From Eonycteris spelaea (taxonomy: Eukaryota > Chordata > Mammalia > Chiroptera > Pteropodidae), in NCBI GenBank assembly GCA_003508835.1, contig PUFA01000006.1, positions 3,720,001 to 3,784,000 on the forward strand: a stretch of DNA of 64,000 bases, in the 5' to 3' direction. The translations under genes and the position numbers were made by a program. This document shows, piece by piece, positions 33,405 to 43,034 of this stretch (its first letter is position 1; every line of letters starts with the position of its first letter). The notes under the pieces are model-generated. The model searched no databases, was not told where the DNA came from, and saw nothing but the letters and a program-made list of their open reading frames with translations.

Positions 33405-33675
33405 CTGAGGACTTTATGGTCCAGTGGGGGAGACAGGGCCACAGGTAATTTCAGTATGTGAAGAGCGCTATGAGAACAGCGTACTTTGGGAGCCCAGGGG
33501 AAGAAAAGGTTGATATTAACAAAAGGGTCAGGGGCTTCATGGAGAAGGTGAATTTTGGAAATGCACTGAGGATATGCCAAGAGGAAGCTGTGAAGGGCAC
33601 CCCAGACAGAGGGATTGGTCTGTACAGAGGCTCAGCGGATGAATGAGTGGAGAAGTCCAGTGGGACAGGGTGAGG
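33405..33675 (-). repeat. L2-linked ancient repeat (antisense), continuation
   Basis: TTTATGGTCCAGTGGGGGAG, GAAGAGCGCTATGAGAACAG, TTCATGGAGAAGGTGAATTT, ATGCCAAGAGGAAGCTGTGA, a ACCCCAGACAGAGGGATTGG segment and a GTACAGAGGCTCAG segment follow the family order seen at 48345-49090. Confidence 0.7.
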
Positions 33676-34212
33676 TGAACCCGAGCAGAAGTACAAGTAA
33701 GGCTGTTCTTTCTTCAGTGGGATGCTCCATGGCCCTCCCAGCCCGGCCCCAAACCAGAGGTCACGGGCCCTTCACATCTGTTTCTGACTAACTGATGCCC
33801 CTCCTCCAGCACCTGCCCCACACAACTGGGCGGCCCTGTGTGCAGGTCCCAACCTGTATGTTAAGATTTGCCTAGAGTAACAGAGTCCTGCTGTTCCTCC
33901 CCACTCCAGCCCTGAAAGCAGGCGGGGGAGGGGCAGAGGGTGAAGGAGAGGACAAGGCAGGTCTGTCTTCACCCTCTCAGAGGCCACAGGTGCCCCTGGG
34001 CACAGGCTCAGTGGATGGACAGGCTGAATAAGGCTCCATAGTCCCCCCACCTCTCTGGCACCTTTCTCTCCTCATCCCCTGAAAGCCAGCGATGCTTAGG
34101 ACAGGCGTTCACCTGACTCACCCCTCGGCATACTCACACATTCATCATTTATAGGCTGGTGTCAACCCTGAGCTGAGGAATAGCAGGTGGAGACCTGCAG
34201 CTTTCGGGTAAT
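33676..34212. other. unique non-coding DNA
   Basis: No gene recognised. Confidence 0.4.
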
Positions 34213-34214
34213 TC

Positions 34215-34425
34215 ACCTTGGAGAGTTCACGGCAAGCTTTTATCCCTTCCACACCCCACATCCTGGCTTTGCCCTGGTTACAAACACCCTTCAGTCCCCT
34301 TTGCCTCACTCACTTCCCCCTCCTGGAGTGCCCTTTCTCACCCTTTCTACATGTCGAAATCCTTCTGTTCTTAAAGCCCCTTGATGCGTGATGCCTCCCT
34401 GAACTTTCCTGATTCGAGCAACCAC
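34215..34425 (+). repeat. L2 LINE fragment (sense)
   Basis: CTGGAGTGCCCTTTCTCACC, CATGTCGAAATCCTTCTGTT and TTAAAGCCCCTTGATGCGTG resemble the L2 3-prime region (TGGAATGCCCTTCC ... AAATCCTACCCATCCTTCAA ... GCTCAAATG). A later tail portion lies at 34600-34755. Confidence 0.55.
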
Positions 34426-34439
34426 CATCAGCAGTCACG

Positions 34440-34598
34440 TCATAACACTGCTAGCAATCAGATAACTTGCCGATGGTCCAGATGCCCCAACCAATACAGC
34501 GTTTCAGAACTGGAAGAGAACTCGGCCACTGAAGATAACCTAATCAAGATGCCTTCATCTCCCACCCACTTTTTTTTTTTTCTGCAGTGAATATGGCA
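34440..34598. repeat. probable insert within the L2 (ends in a T run)
   Basis: CCAATACAGCGTTTCAGAAC, TGGAAGAGAACTCGGCCACT and GATAACCTAATCAAGATGCC resemble the MIR-related motif GAACTGGAAGGGACCTTAGA ... TCTAGTCCAACCCC, followed by a run of about 12 T. Orientation and family uncertain. Confidence 0.4.
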
Positions 34599-34599
34599 G

Positions 34600-34755
34600 T
34601 TCACTGCGGTGGTGATGAATTCTGTGCCCCGCACCAGAGCACAAGCTGCTTGAGGGCAGGAACTAGTGGTGGTGCTTGTCTTCCCAAGGATGTGGTGCAC
34701 AGCTCCATGAAGACTTTGCCCGTTGTATGTAGTTAGCTGCCTAGTGAATTGGACT
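34600..34755 (+). repeat. L2 LINE 3-prime tail (sense)
   Basis: GAGCACAAGCTGCTTGAGGG, CAGGAACTAGTGGTGGTGCT and TGCCTAGTGAATTGG follow the L2 tail order (AAGCTCCTTGAGGGCAGGGAC...). With the fragment at 34215 this suggests one split copy. Confidence 0.6.
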
Positions 34756-35495
34756 CTTGAGTGAAGGGATAAGAAGTTACTCTTTGCATGCAGTTTGCCG
34801 GGAAGGTTATCACTTAAGGAAGAATGGAAATAGTTTGGGAATGGCCTGAGGCACTGTAACACGAGGGCACCTTATGGCTGAGAGCCTCTTCGCCTGAAGC
34901 ACTAAAATCTGGTTAATAGGAAACTGGTTCATGCAGCCCACTGGTTAATCCAGAGTTGGTAAAGAAGACCTGGGAAGGGAAGGTGTGTTGACCTCCCTCC
35001 TGTCCCAAGGACCTGGGCTTGGTGATAAGAAGCCAGGGTCTGGTGATAAGAGGGAAACTTGGCTTCTCTGAAGTTCCATATCTAGGACTCTGAGTTATCC
35101 AAAGAATTTTGGCCAGAAGTTGAGTGGTCTCAGCTTGTTTTCTACCACTCGCCCTGGTTCAGTTCCACTGACAGTTTCCCCATGTTCCTCTGCGGCTTCC
35201 CACACTGGTCTTCTCCTGGGCTTCCTCCTGGCCGCACCGCCTGTGACTGTGGCCGCTGGCTGTGATGCTGCTGGCAGCTCCGCCAGGGCTCTGAGTGGCC
35301 AGTGATACCACCCCGGGGCTGCTGTTGTTGGGCTGGGGGCTTCCACGCAGCCACCTCGGGGTTGGGAGGCTGGGTTTAGAACTAAGAGAGGCAGCAGAGC
35401 AAAGGTGCACACCCTGAGACATTTCACTGATTTGGATCCCTCCAGAGACTACGTGGTCTTACTATGAATCATTTTACTAGCATGTTACAGTCTTT
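34756..35495. other. unique DNA with a CpG-containing GC-rich core
   Basis: The segment 35190-35365 is GC-rich with several CpGs and overlapping minus-strand open frames of 70-110 codons. No protein family is recognised and CpG density is below what I would call an island. No gene is assigned. Confidence 0.35.
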
Positions 35496-35497
35496 TA

Positions 35498-35690
35498 CTG
35501 TTTACCAGGAGTTTTCATATGTCCTAACTTCCTTGATCCTCACAAGTACACTGTGTCTTGGGTATTTTCACCGTCTCCCATTTTACAGATGAGGAAACTG
35601 GGACTCAGAGAGATTTACATGACTTGCCTAGGATTTGAACCCAAATCTCTTGGCTCTAAAACATCGCATCATCTTTCTACACCTTATTGC
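35498..35690 (-). repeat. MIR SINE (antisense)
   Basis: TTGATCCTCACAAGTACACT, GTCTCCCATTTTACAGATGA, GGAAACTGGGACTCAGAGAG, GGATTTGAACCCAAATCTCT and TGGCTCTAAAAC give a clear antisense MIR. Confidence 0.9.
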
Positions 35691-35914
35691 CTCCCAAATC
35701 CTATATCCAGGTAGAGCTCTCACCAGCATCTTTTCTATGCTCTGCAATCCCTGGAACTTCCTGTCTTCTCTCTCCTGTCACTGAGAACATCAGCCTAAAG
35801 TATATTTCCTCTTTCACATCCAGCTCCTACTATCGAAAGGGAGAGAAACTGGAAAGAAAGTCTCAAATTCCAACTTTGAGAGCCACGTTGAAAGAAGCTG
35901 TTCCCAATGTCTTA

Positions 35915-36260
35915 GGTTCTTTCATTCCTTGTACCTTTATTTGTTCGTTTAACAGATATGTATGGAGAAGCCGCTGTCCACCAGGTGCTGGGGTTACAGT
36001 GGTGAAGCAGACAAGCCAAGTCTCTGCCCTCTTGGAACTCCTATCTAGTATCAGGTGGTAATAAGCAAGTAAATGATGGACAGAATGTTTCAGACAGTGC
36101 TAGGGGCTATAAAGAAAGTAGGAGAAGGTGAGGGAATAGAGAGTAACTGTCAGGTAGTGGGAGTGAGGTCGGCTTGTATTAAGTGCTCGGAAGAGACTCT
36201 TGAGAGAACATACCAGCTAAGACTTGAGTGACACAAGGAACCTGACATGAGAAAACTGGG
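35915..36260 (-). repeat. L2 3-prime end plus linked ancient repeat (antisense)
   Basis: TTCATTCCTTGTACCTTTAT, then CACCAGGTGCTGGGGTTACA, TGGTGAAGCAGACAAGCCAA, CTCTGCCCTCTTGGAACTCC, AGTGCTAGGGGCTATAAAGA, a GTCGGCTTGTATTAAG segment and AAGACTTGAGTGACACAAGG. Confidence 0.75.
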
Positions 36261-36714
36261 ACAGAGGGATCAGGAAGAAAAGAGTCTCAATGGAAACTCA
36301 GAGGGAGATTTTAAGGCAATACTTTTTTCATGGCGGTTGGATTCTGTGTGCTGTCATCGCTGGGGTTCGGCAATGGTGTACCTCATGGGAGCAGTTATCC
36401 CAAGACCCTACACACATGCATGGGATTTCTATGAGAAACCCAGTTCTGAATTGCAGGCAGTGGAATCATAGTTGAACGTGGAGAACCAGGAACTGCTTTC
36501 ATCATGGGTTTACTAAGAAATGACCATATGGAATGGGTGCTTTGGCATGAAGAACGGAAGAAAAAGCCCCAATTCACTGATTGCAGAAACTCTTGACTTC
36601 TGTGATCCTGGAGGTGATAGCAAAAGTTGGAAGGATTTCTAAAAGTCCATATTTGTGATTTTAAATAGTGCTGCCGGGGTTTCTAGTTTGCGTTTTCTGC
36701 TATTGGTTATCTGC
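36261..36714. other. unique non-coding DNA
   Basis: No gene or repeat recognised. Confidence 0.4.
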
Positions 36715-36815
36715 ATTTCATTGTTTCTTTGAACAAGGCACTTAACCTCTCTAAACTTAGTAATATTGTAATACCTGAGGGCGTTAGATTAGATAAACTC
36801 AAAGGCAGTTCTTTT
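36715..36815 (+). repeat. MIR fragment
   Basis: GAACAAGGCACTTAACCTCT, CTAAACTTAGTAATATTGTA and GGGCGTTAGATTAGATAAAC correspond to the sense MIR core and its GGATTAGATGATCTC variant 3-prime part. Confidence 0.65.
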
Positions 36816-36984
36816 TCTTTTAATGCCTTACAACGAATACATTTATCAACAATTAATTGTCTTTGTGTTGCAGCCTTTTCTGTGCCTCCGCTTTGGGTGA
36901 GGTTAGAGTGTGCTAAGTGAAAGTGAGTCATTTCATGATGGCATGGTTCCTTAATGTAACACTATTGACTTCTCTTGGTGTAGA

Positions 36985-37172
36985 CCAGTGGGTCCCCAAA
37001 GTGTAGATCCCAGGCCAGAGGTAGCCGCAGCACCTGGGAACTTGTCAGAAATACACATTCTCGGCCTCTATCCCAGACATACTGAGTCAGAAACCCTGGG
37101 ATGTAACCTGAAAACCTGTGTTTTAACAAGGCCTCCTGATGTTTCTGATGTAGGCCAAAGTTGGAAAACTTT
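36985..37172 (+). mobile_element. MER5A-type hAT MITE with perfect 8-bp target duplication
   Basis: The element is 188 bp, close to the roughly 189-bp length I recall for MER5A, and keeps its landmarks: CCAAAGTGTAGATCCCAGGC, CACCTGGGAACTTGTCAGAA, TACTGAGTCAGAAACCCTGG, TTTTAACAAGGCCTCCTGAT and CCAAAGTTGGAAAACT. It is flanked by the identical octamer GGTGTAGA at 36977-36984 and 37173-37180, the 8-bp duplication of hAT transposition. It has no coding capacity. Confidence 0.9.
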
Positions 37173-37180
37173 GGTGTAGA

Positions 37181-37730
37181 GTATGTGCTTTAGGATTTGG
37201 GACTGCCAGTGATGAATTCTTGCATTTCGGTCATACTTGTGGCCACAGGAAATGGTTACGTTTGTAAGATGTTCGTCTAGCTTGGCTTGGCAAACAGTCT
37301 TGTGGCCATAAAGCAGAAGGCAGGCTCTTGGCACATGCTGGGTTTGGGCCCAAGCTCTTCTGGTTGGCATCATGTCTCGTCCACTACTGCAGGCGAGCAC
37401 CGCTTAGAAGAGGCGTTTGTTAGCAAGGGGGCACAGTCATTCTGGAGGGAGCCTTGATGTAGGGCACTGCCGCATGTGCTTCATGGAGGATGATTTAAGT
37501 GGAGCAGGTTGTTGATTACGGTTAGTGTTCATACATTTCTAAAGTATGAAACATCTTGGGTTTATGTCTTTGGTAGATGATCTGCTTGCACCTGTGTAGC
37601 GAAGATCGGTGGTGACAAAAAGTCTTAGGTCCCAAATAAGAAGTAACCTGGTGACTCTGCTATATACTGAATTTAGAGTTCTGATCCAGTTTGATCTCCT
37701 TGCCTAAATGTCCACTCATAAAACTAGAAT
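37181..37730. other. unique non-coding DNA
   Basis: No gene recognised. Confidence 0.4.
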
Positions 37731-37732
37731 GA

Positions 37733-37875
37733 GGTGACCAGATGGTCCAGATCACCCAGGACTGTCCCATGTTTCCCCTTCCTGTCCCTCAGTCTGGTGT
37801 CTCGGATTTGGCCCTGCATTGCCCACTCCTGCTGGATCTTGTCCAGTCGAGGGACAAAACGTCCTGACACCTTCC
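37733..37875. repeat. possible unclassified ancient repeat
   Basis: GGTGACCAGATGGTCCAGAT, CACCCAGGACTGTCCCATGT, GGTGTCTCGGATTTGGCCCT and GAGGGACAAAACGTCCTGAC recall a dispersed mammalian repeat rich in GTCCCGG-type words. Identification is by memory only. Confidence 0.35.
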
Positions 37876-37881
37876 TGAAGA

Positions 37882-38017
37882 ATGGGAAGAAAGGAGACTC
37901 TGAAAGCACAGAATGCAATACCATGCCAGAGGCCAAGGAAGCCGACGCCTGAGGGATTGCGACAGGAGCCCCGAGGACAGTTGGAGCTGGAGGCATGCAG
38001 GCCCAAGAACTGTGGAG
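37882..38017 (+). CDS. hypothetical small spliced frame, putative exon 1
   Basis: An ATG at 37882 opens a frame of 45 codons plus one base that ends at GAG|GTAAGT, a near-consensus splice donor (38018). Joining it to the acceptor at 38459 keeps the frame open to a TAA at 38609-38611, giving 95 residues in total. The predicted protein is not recognised. It is rich in Glu, Pro and Ala, with no membrane segment or motif. The preceding DNA resembles an old repeat and no promoter is visible, so this may be chance or part of a non-coding transcript. Confidence 0.15.
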
Positions 38018-38459
38018 GTAAGTCTGTTTCTCTGGTAGGACTTAGAGGAAGGTTAGCAGTAGGTAGGGATTGGGAGGTGGGGCTGGGATGACCTCTGCTG
38101 GGCCAGAAGAATGGGAGGCAGATGGCAAAGCAGAAGGTGACAGGCAAGGTGAGGAATGTGAGCACTTTAGCCCAAGCCGGCCTCACCTCTCTGCTTATGC
38201 CTTCTGCCCCGCCCCTCCCCTTCTGAATTCTTTTCATCTCTGATCATGCCATTCCCTTCCAGGATCAGTCCTTCTCCCTGCTATTTTATTGCCCCCCTCC
38301 CCACCCTTATTAACCTCTTGCACTGCCTCCCTCTCCAAGCTTGTTATGTCCCACCCATCGCCCACTCCGTCTCTTTGTCTCATTTCTGTCCGTTATTGAC
38401 ATGGGGAAAGCAGGAGAATGGTAGAGTCCCATCGTGATAAGCGCTTTCCCTGTTTGCAG

Positions 38460-38611
38460 ATACCAGCAATGACCGAGAGCCACCCACAGCAGCTCCTGAG
38501 CTGTCTGCCCAGGACCCACCAAATGCAGGACACACAGCAGGTCTTTCTCACTTTGCAATTGCAAACGCTGGAACAAGGGCCGAAGAAGCCGCAGAAGCAG
38601 CACGAGTCTAA
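38460..38611 (+). CDS. hypothetical small spliced frame, putative exon 2
   Basis: Preceded by a good acceptor: a pyrimidine-rich tract ending CCCTGTTTGCAG at 38459, with a possible branch-point TGATAAG 20-odd bases upstream. In the phase set by the donor at 38017 it reads 49 codons, then TAA. The translated part has many Ala, Glu and Pro and ends in an Ala/Glu-rich helix-like stretch. A different frame here is open for 107 codons (38418-38741), so openness is not strong evidence for coding. Confidence 0.15.
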
Positions 38612-39308
38612 ATGCGTCCAGAGTAACCCTGAGACAATTCTCTGTGGCGTTACAACAGTTTTGCCAACAGATACTGTGAGAAGAGACCTTCCCTCCCACA
38701 TTGGATTCTACCTTTCCTGGATGCCATTCTTGAGACTTTGAAGATCTTATATATCTACCTTTCGTCAGGCTATTCCTGCTTCAGCTGTGGGAATTCTGGT
38801 TAACCTTCTCTATGAGAAAATGTTAACATTTTCTCCCTCCAAGTTCTGGATTTCACTGTCTTACCGAAAACTGGGTCATTTTAGGCTAAAACGCCCTAGA
38901 CATTACTGTTTCTCAGAAGTTGCCAAGTTCCGGTCACACTTGTTTCCTTTGCGAACAGGGGCCCACTCTGACAGATGCTACCTGGCCTGGTCAGTGTGTC
39001 CTCCGTCAGCTTCTTGATCCCTTTCTCCCCTCCCCTGCCCTGTCTCAGGTGCGACTCACACAGTGGCAACTCTGCCTCTCCTGGTGGGGCCCAGTACGTG
39101 GCAGATGTGCTCTGGCTGATGTGTGAGAGGAAGTGTGGTCTTTGTAAATTTGGAGGAGGTTGGAGCAGGCCTCCACCCCTGGGAGAAGGTAACTTTGGAG
39201 GAGGCCAGCCTTCTCTCAGCGTTCTACCTGGCTCCACCCTACAACTCTTGCTCTAGCCTTTTAGTGTCTAGTCTCATCCAGGGCAGTTGTTATTTTCTTT
39301 CTTGAATT
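38612..39308. other. unique non-coding DNA
   Basis: No gene or repeat recognised. An ATTAAA hexamer occurs at about 39306. Confidence 0.4.
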
Positions 39309-39309
39309 A

Positions 39310-39584
39310 AAAGTAACTTTGGTTGTCATTTTCATTATTGTAAAACAGCATGTGCTTATGATAAAAAAAAATTTTTAGAAATATAGACAAATAAAAGAAA
39401 ACCAGCCTCCAACCCAACCTACCCCAAAGATAACCACTCAGACTCCGTTGAAGAGCCTTCCAGATCCATTTCTAGGTGTATAGTATCACATGTAACTGCA
39501 ACATCGCAATGCCACACGTGTTCTTTGATGACACTCATTGTCATTTAATGTGTCATCATGAACAGCTTGTCTATATCAACAAGC
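39310..39584 (-). repeat. old L1 3-prime end (antisense), first part
   Basis: AGATAACCACTCAGACTCCG, TTCCAGATCCATTTCTAGGT, GTATCACATGTAACTGCAAC-like remnants, and CATTTAATGTGTCATCATGA with AACAGCTTGTCTATATCAAC match the reverse complement of an old (L1M-type) 3-prime end. It is broken at 39584 by a poly(T)-headed insert. Confidence 0.65.
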
Positions 39585-39810
39585 TTTTTTTTTTTTTTTT
39601 TGGATGCGTAATATCTTTAATTACAGAAGGGAAAACTGATGCCAAATGTGAAGTAATTTACAAAAAAAAAACCAATTAGGATGCTGAGTCACTTAGTATA
39701 AGTGAATAAAGGCAAGTGGCTACAGCTTAAAGAATGTACATTCCCATTTTCTCATTTTTGCCATGAATTATGTGAGTCTGCAGCCATTGTAATATAAGAA
39801 CACTGTCCTT
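39585..39810 (-). mobile_element. poly(A)-tailed retroposed insert (antisense), possible mRNA 3-prime fragment
   Basis: Begins on the plus strand with 17 T, so on the minus strand it ends in poly(A). ATTAAA (a polyadenylation hexamer; 39616-39621 on the plus strand as TTTAAT) lies 14 bases upstream of that tail, as in a genuine cleaved mRNA end. Old L1 sequence flanks it on both sides. The insert matches no SINE I know, so a truncated processed retrocopy is the best reading. The source gene is not identified and no clear target duplication was found. The distal edge is approximate. Confidence 0.45.
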
Positions 39811-39962
39811 CTTAAAGCTAGACCATCATTTATTCACCTAATTGCATATGGCTCCATGTTTGGGTTGTTTTCAACTTTTCTCTATTTTCAACACAGCATG
39901 AATAACCATGGTTCTAGTTTAATCTTCATAAAATTATTTCCTTGAGGTAAATTCTCAGAAAG
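39811..39962 (-). repeat. old L1 3-prime end (antisense), second part
   Basis: GACCATCATTTATTCACCTA, TTGCATATGGCTCCATGTTT, GGGTTGTTTTCAACTTTTCT, TGAATAACCATGGTTCTAGT and TTATTTCCTTGAGGTAAATT continue the L1 order after the insert. Confidence 0.7.
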
Positions 39963-40254
39963 AGACAAAAAGATAATTAGCGAAGGTTATGAAGACCTCC
40001 AAGTATGGAGCCAGCATTAACTGTGCTGTGTCCAAGTCCAGTAGAGCCTGGGCCACTGGCAAGGCCACACATGCCCTTTCTTACATGCCTTTCTATATCC
40101 ACACTTGGGTAGCTCTGGCCTCCTTTCCCTTGCCCAGAACAGAGCAAACCCATGGACGATGCTGGGGTTAAACAGATGGTGAATGAGGGCGCGGTGTTGT
40201 CTGTTTGGGTCTGGTATTGGGGTATGTCTTGCAATTTCTCACTGGATGCTAAGA

Positions 40255-40380
40255 AATTCATTCATTCATTACCTATTTTAGGAGCAGCCACTGTTACAAG
40301 GAGCCAGGCTAGAGGCAGAGAAGACAAAGACGAATTAAACAGGGACTCCACATTTAGGGAGATCACATCCTAGAGAAGGT
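40255..40380 (-). repeat. L2 3-prime end (antisense)
   Basis: ATTCATTCATTCATTACCTA, then a decayed GAGCCAGGCTAGAGGCAGAG, AGACAAAGACGAATTAAACA and AGGGAGATCACATCCTAGAG follow the reverse-complement L2 tail. Confidence 0.6.
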
Positions 40381-40788
40381 CAATTACTAATAACCCACAT
40401 GTATAGTAAGGGGAATGTGTAAGTTCAATTATACATCTCAGGGCAGAAAATTTGGAACAATCTGAAAGTCCCAAAGAAAAAAGAAAATCACACATAATCG
40501 ACCCATTCATCACAGCTGTCGTATTTTATGTGTGTCCCTCAGGCAATGAGACTTGCTTGCTTATGGACATCCTCACCGGATAAGACCTCCTTGAAAGCAT
40601 TGTCTGTGTCCTTCATTTGCACCTCGAGACCCTGCACCATCTTATGAGACTTATTCTGAAATCTGTAAAATGTAAAATCCAAATGGGAAAAACAAAATTC
40701 AAGGTAAAGGGATTCATGAAATGAAACAAAGTCTCCATGTTTTATGTATGTAGGGAAATTTGCATTAATTCATATCCTTCTGCTTGAT
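40381..40788. other. unique non-coding DNA
   Basis: No gene recognised; AT-rich. Confidence 0.4.
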
Positions 40789-40789
40789 G

Positions 40790-41215
40790 GAAACTTTTTC
40801 AAATATTTCATCATAAAAGTAACAGTCTCATTTAAGAAAATGTGGGAACTAGAGAAAAGGAGAACTGTCACCCTATCTCACCATCCTAATCCAGGGCTGA
40901 TAGCATTTTGTGACCTTCATCCAGAAAAATTTGTATTAAGATGATATTGAGGACAAGAGTGGAGGAATATGTGAGTGTCGCGAGTTTTTTCAATTTTATT
41001 TTTAATTAAACATGTTTAATAATTATATTCACATAATTCCAAATTCAAATAGTACAAAGGCATTGAGAGTGCAAAGTCTGTGTGTCCCAGGCATCCGGGT
41101 CCCTGCGCACATCTAGTGTATCAGTTTCTTTTGTAGCCTTCTAGAGGTTTTCTTTGTGCCTATAAACCCAACTATGTATATGAGATATGCGTGTTTAGTG
41201 GAGGGCTTGGCGCTA
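40790..41215 (-). repeat. old L1 3-prime region (antisense)
   Basis: CATAAAAGTAACAGTCTCAT, GAACTGTCACCCTATCTCAC, TTCACATAATTCCAAATTCA, AATAGTACAAAGGCATTGAG, AGTGTATCAGTTTCTTTTGT and AGCCTTCTAGAGGTTTTCTT give the reverse complement of L1M-type 3-prime regions. Confidence 0.7.
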
Positions 41216-41310
41216 TTATTACTGAATATTCTAAGTTTAGCCTAAACTATCCTTATTGATCTTAGTGGCAGGCCTGGGGTATAGGTAGAGAAGAAGAGAG
41301 AAGAGGGTAG

Positions 41311-41314
<4 letters not shown>

Positions 41315-41363
<49 letters not shown>
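41315..41363 (+). repeat. (GT)n microsatellite
   Basis: About 24 uninterrupted GT units, preceded by a purine-rich AGAAGAGAG segment. Confidence 0.95.
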
Positions 41364-41365
<2 letters not shown>

Positions 41366-41424
41366 GTAGGTGATTATTGCTGAGGAAGAGAGTAAAGGGA
41401 TGAGAAAGCAAAGTGAAAGAGGAG

Positions 41425-41870
41425 GCTTTCATTCATTTGTTTAGTCGGCCAATATTTATTGAGCATCTATTATGGCCAGATACCATTCTAGACCTAGGAG
41501 AATCAGGAGTGAACCAAAAAGACAAAATTCCTTGTCTTCATGGATATTCTTTAAAAATAGAAGATAGTGAACAATAAGCATAATAAATAATAAATTATAT
41601 AGTCTATTAGAAGTTGATAAGTGCTATAGAAAAAATTAAGTAGGGTGCAGGAGATGGGGCATCTCAGGGAACAATTTTAAAGTGAGCGGTCAGGGTGGGC
41701 TTCATTGGGATGGGGGCACATGAGCACAGACTGAAGGAGGTAAGACAGTGAGCCCTGTGGATATCTGGGGAAGGAGCGTCCACAGGAGGCAGTACCAAGA
41801 CTCTGGGGCAGAAGTGTGAGGCCTGGAGGCTGCCCACAGCCTCACACCCACCCCTGGCTGCTCCTGGTGA
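41425..41870 (-). repeat. L2 3-prime end plus linked ancient repeat (antisense)
   Basis: TTCATTCATTTGTTTAGTCG, CAATATTTATTGAGCATCTA, AGATACCATTCTAGACCTAG, CCTTGTCTTCATGGATATTC, GATAGTGAACAATAAGCATA, AGAAGTTGATAAGTGCTATA, GCGGTCAGGGTGGGCTTCAT and GGGGCAGAAGTGTGAGGCCT keep the family order. Confidence 0.85.
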
Positions 41871-42090
41871 CCTCTGCACTGAGGCCAGCTTTTTTCAGGT
41901 CCTGAGGAAGCTGGGGTCAGGCTGCTGGTCCTATTTACAGTGCTGAGATTATTCTATACTGAATGTTAGTTTTTCCTTTCTCAAACTGTTTGTCCTAATA
42001 TTTAATCTTACTCCTTCCACGATAATTCTGTGGTTTGGTTGTTAATGTAGTCCAAGTAATAAAAGAAGGGGGTTGCATCATTTTAATAGA
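41871..42090. other. unique non-coding DNA
   Basis: No gene or repeat recognised. Confidence 0.4.
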
Positions 42091-42094
42091 AGCA

Positions 42095-42252
42095 AGATTG
42101 AGACTCAGTGGTCCTAGATCTGAAACCAGTCCTGCCACCTGTTTTTAAGCCCTTGCATTGGACACACTATTCAACTTCTCTGGTCCTCGGTGTCCTCATT
42201 TAGAAATTGAAGAGTGTGCTTAGATGGCTTGAGGGTCCTTCTCAGACTCTGT
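42095..42252 (+). repeat. MIR SINE
   Basis: GACTCAGTGGTCCTAGATCT, TTCAACTTCTCTGGTCCTCG, TGTCCTCATTTAGAAATTGA and TGGCTTGAGGGTCCTTCTCA are the sense MIR core and its variant 3-prime part. Confidence 0.75.
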
Positions 42253-43010
42253 AACTGGTTAAGGTAGGACATGGGTGATGTCTGTTAGCACTGACAGAAG
42301 CTTCTGCCTGCAGAGGACTCTGCACGAGCGCGTGCTGACATGTGCCGCCGCCTGCTTTCCTCTTGGACTCGAAGAGCTCAGTTTCACCCTTCAAAGAGAA
42401 TATTCCATTTGAGCGAGTCCAGGATCCCTGATCGTAGCAGAGGAGACACAGCAACGCCGCTAATTACATTCCTCTCCTTGTTCCTTTTAAGCTCCGAAGG
42501 GCTGGTTTTCTCCACGTCCCCGAGGTGCACTGGTTCTCAGTCTGCAGTGGGCGCGGCCATGGTAGCATCTGGGGCTCCTTCTTTTGTTCTTTGGGCATCA
42601 GAGTTCCCTCCCCTCCTTACTATCATCACTTTGGATGCCTGGAGTCTTTCATCTGCCCCAGCGAATTAGGCAATGGGGAGGAGAGGGGGCGTGTCATCGG
42701 CATCCCTGTTGTTCCATGGGGAGCAAAAATCACTGCGAACTTAAAGATGGGAATATGTGTAAAAGGTTGTGGGGGCAGTAGCTGGAGCCTTCGGCAATTT
42801 CATTTAGGGGAAAATGTGAAACATGAATAGAAGCCTTTTCTCTTTCACTCTTAAAGTGTGAGTCACCTTGGTTGGAGCTACTTTATGCTTGTTCCTCAGC
42901 TTTTCCTCTGTGTTTTCTTATGCTGCCCATCTTTAGCATTCCTAGCTACTATTAATCAGGGCACCAGAAGAGTGGTTTCCAGAACTGGGTTTCCCTTCCA
43001 TTACTGGGTT
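42253..43010. other. unique non-coding DNA
   Basis: No gene recognised. Open frames near 42340-42830 have no known domain. A hAT-like phrase near 42520-42545 (GCACTGGTTCTCAGTCTGCA) is too short to assign. Confidence 0.4.
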
Positions 43011-43011
43011 T

Positions 43012-43034
43012 GTTGTTGTTGTTTTGTTGTTGTT
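43012..43034 (+). repeat. (GTT)n microsatellite
   Basis: GTT units with one TTTT interruption, followed by a run of six G. Confidence 0.85.

Noticed and set aside
35095..35427. CpG island or promoter with a 110-codon minus-strand frame
   Set aside because: CpG density is moderate only and no coding or core-promoter signal is convincing.
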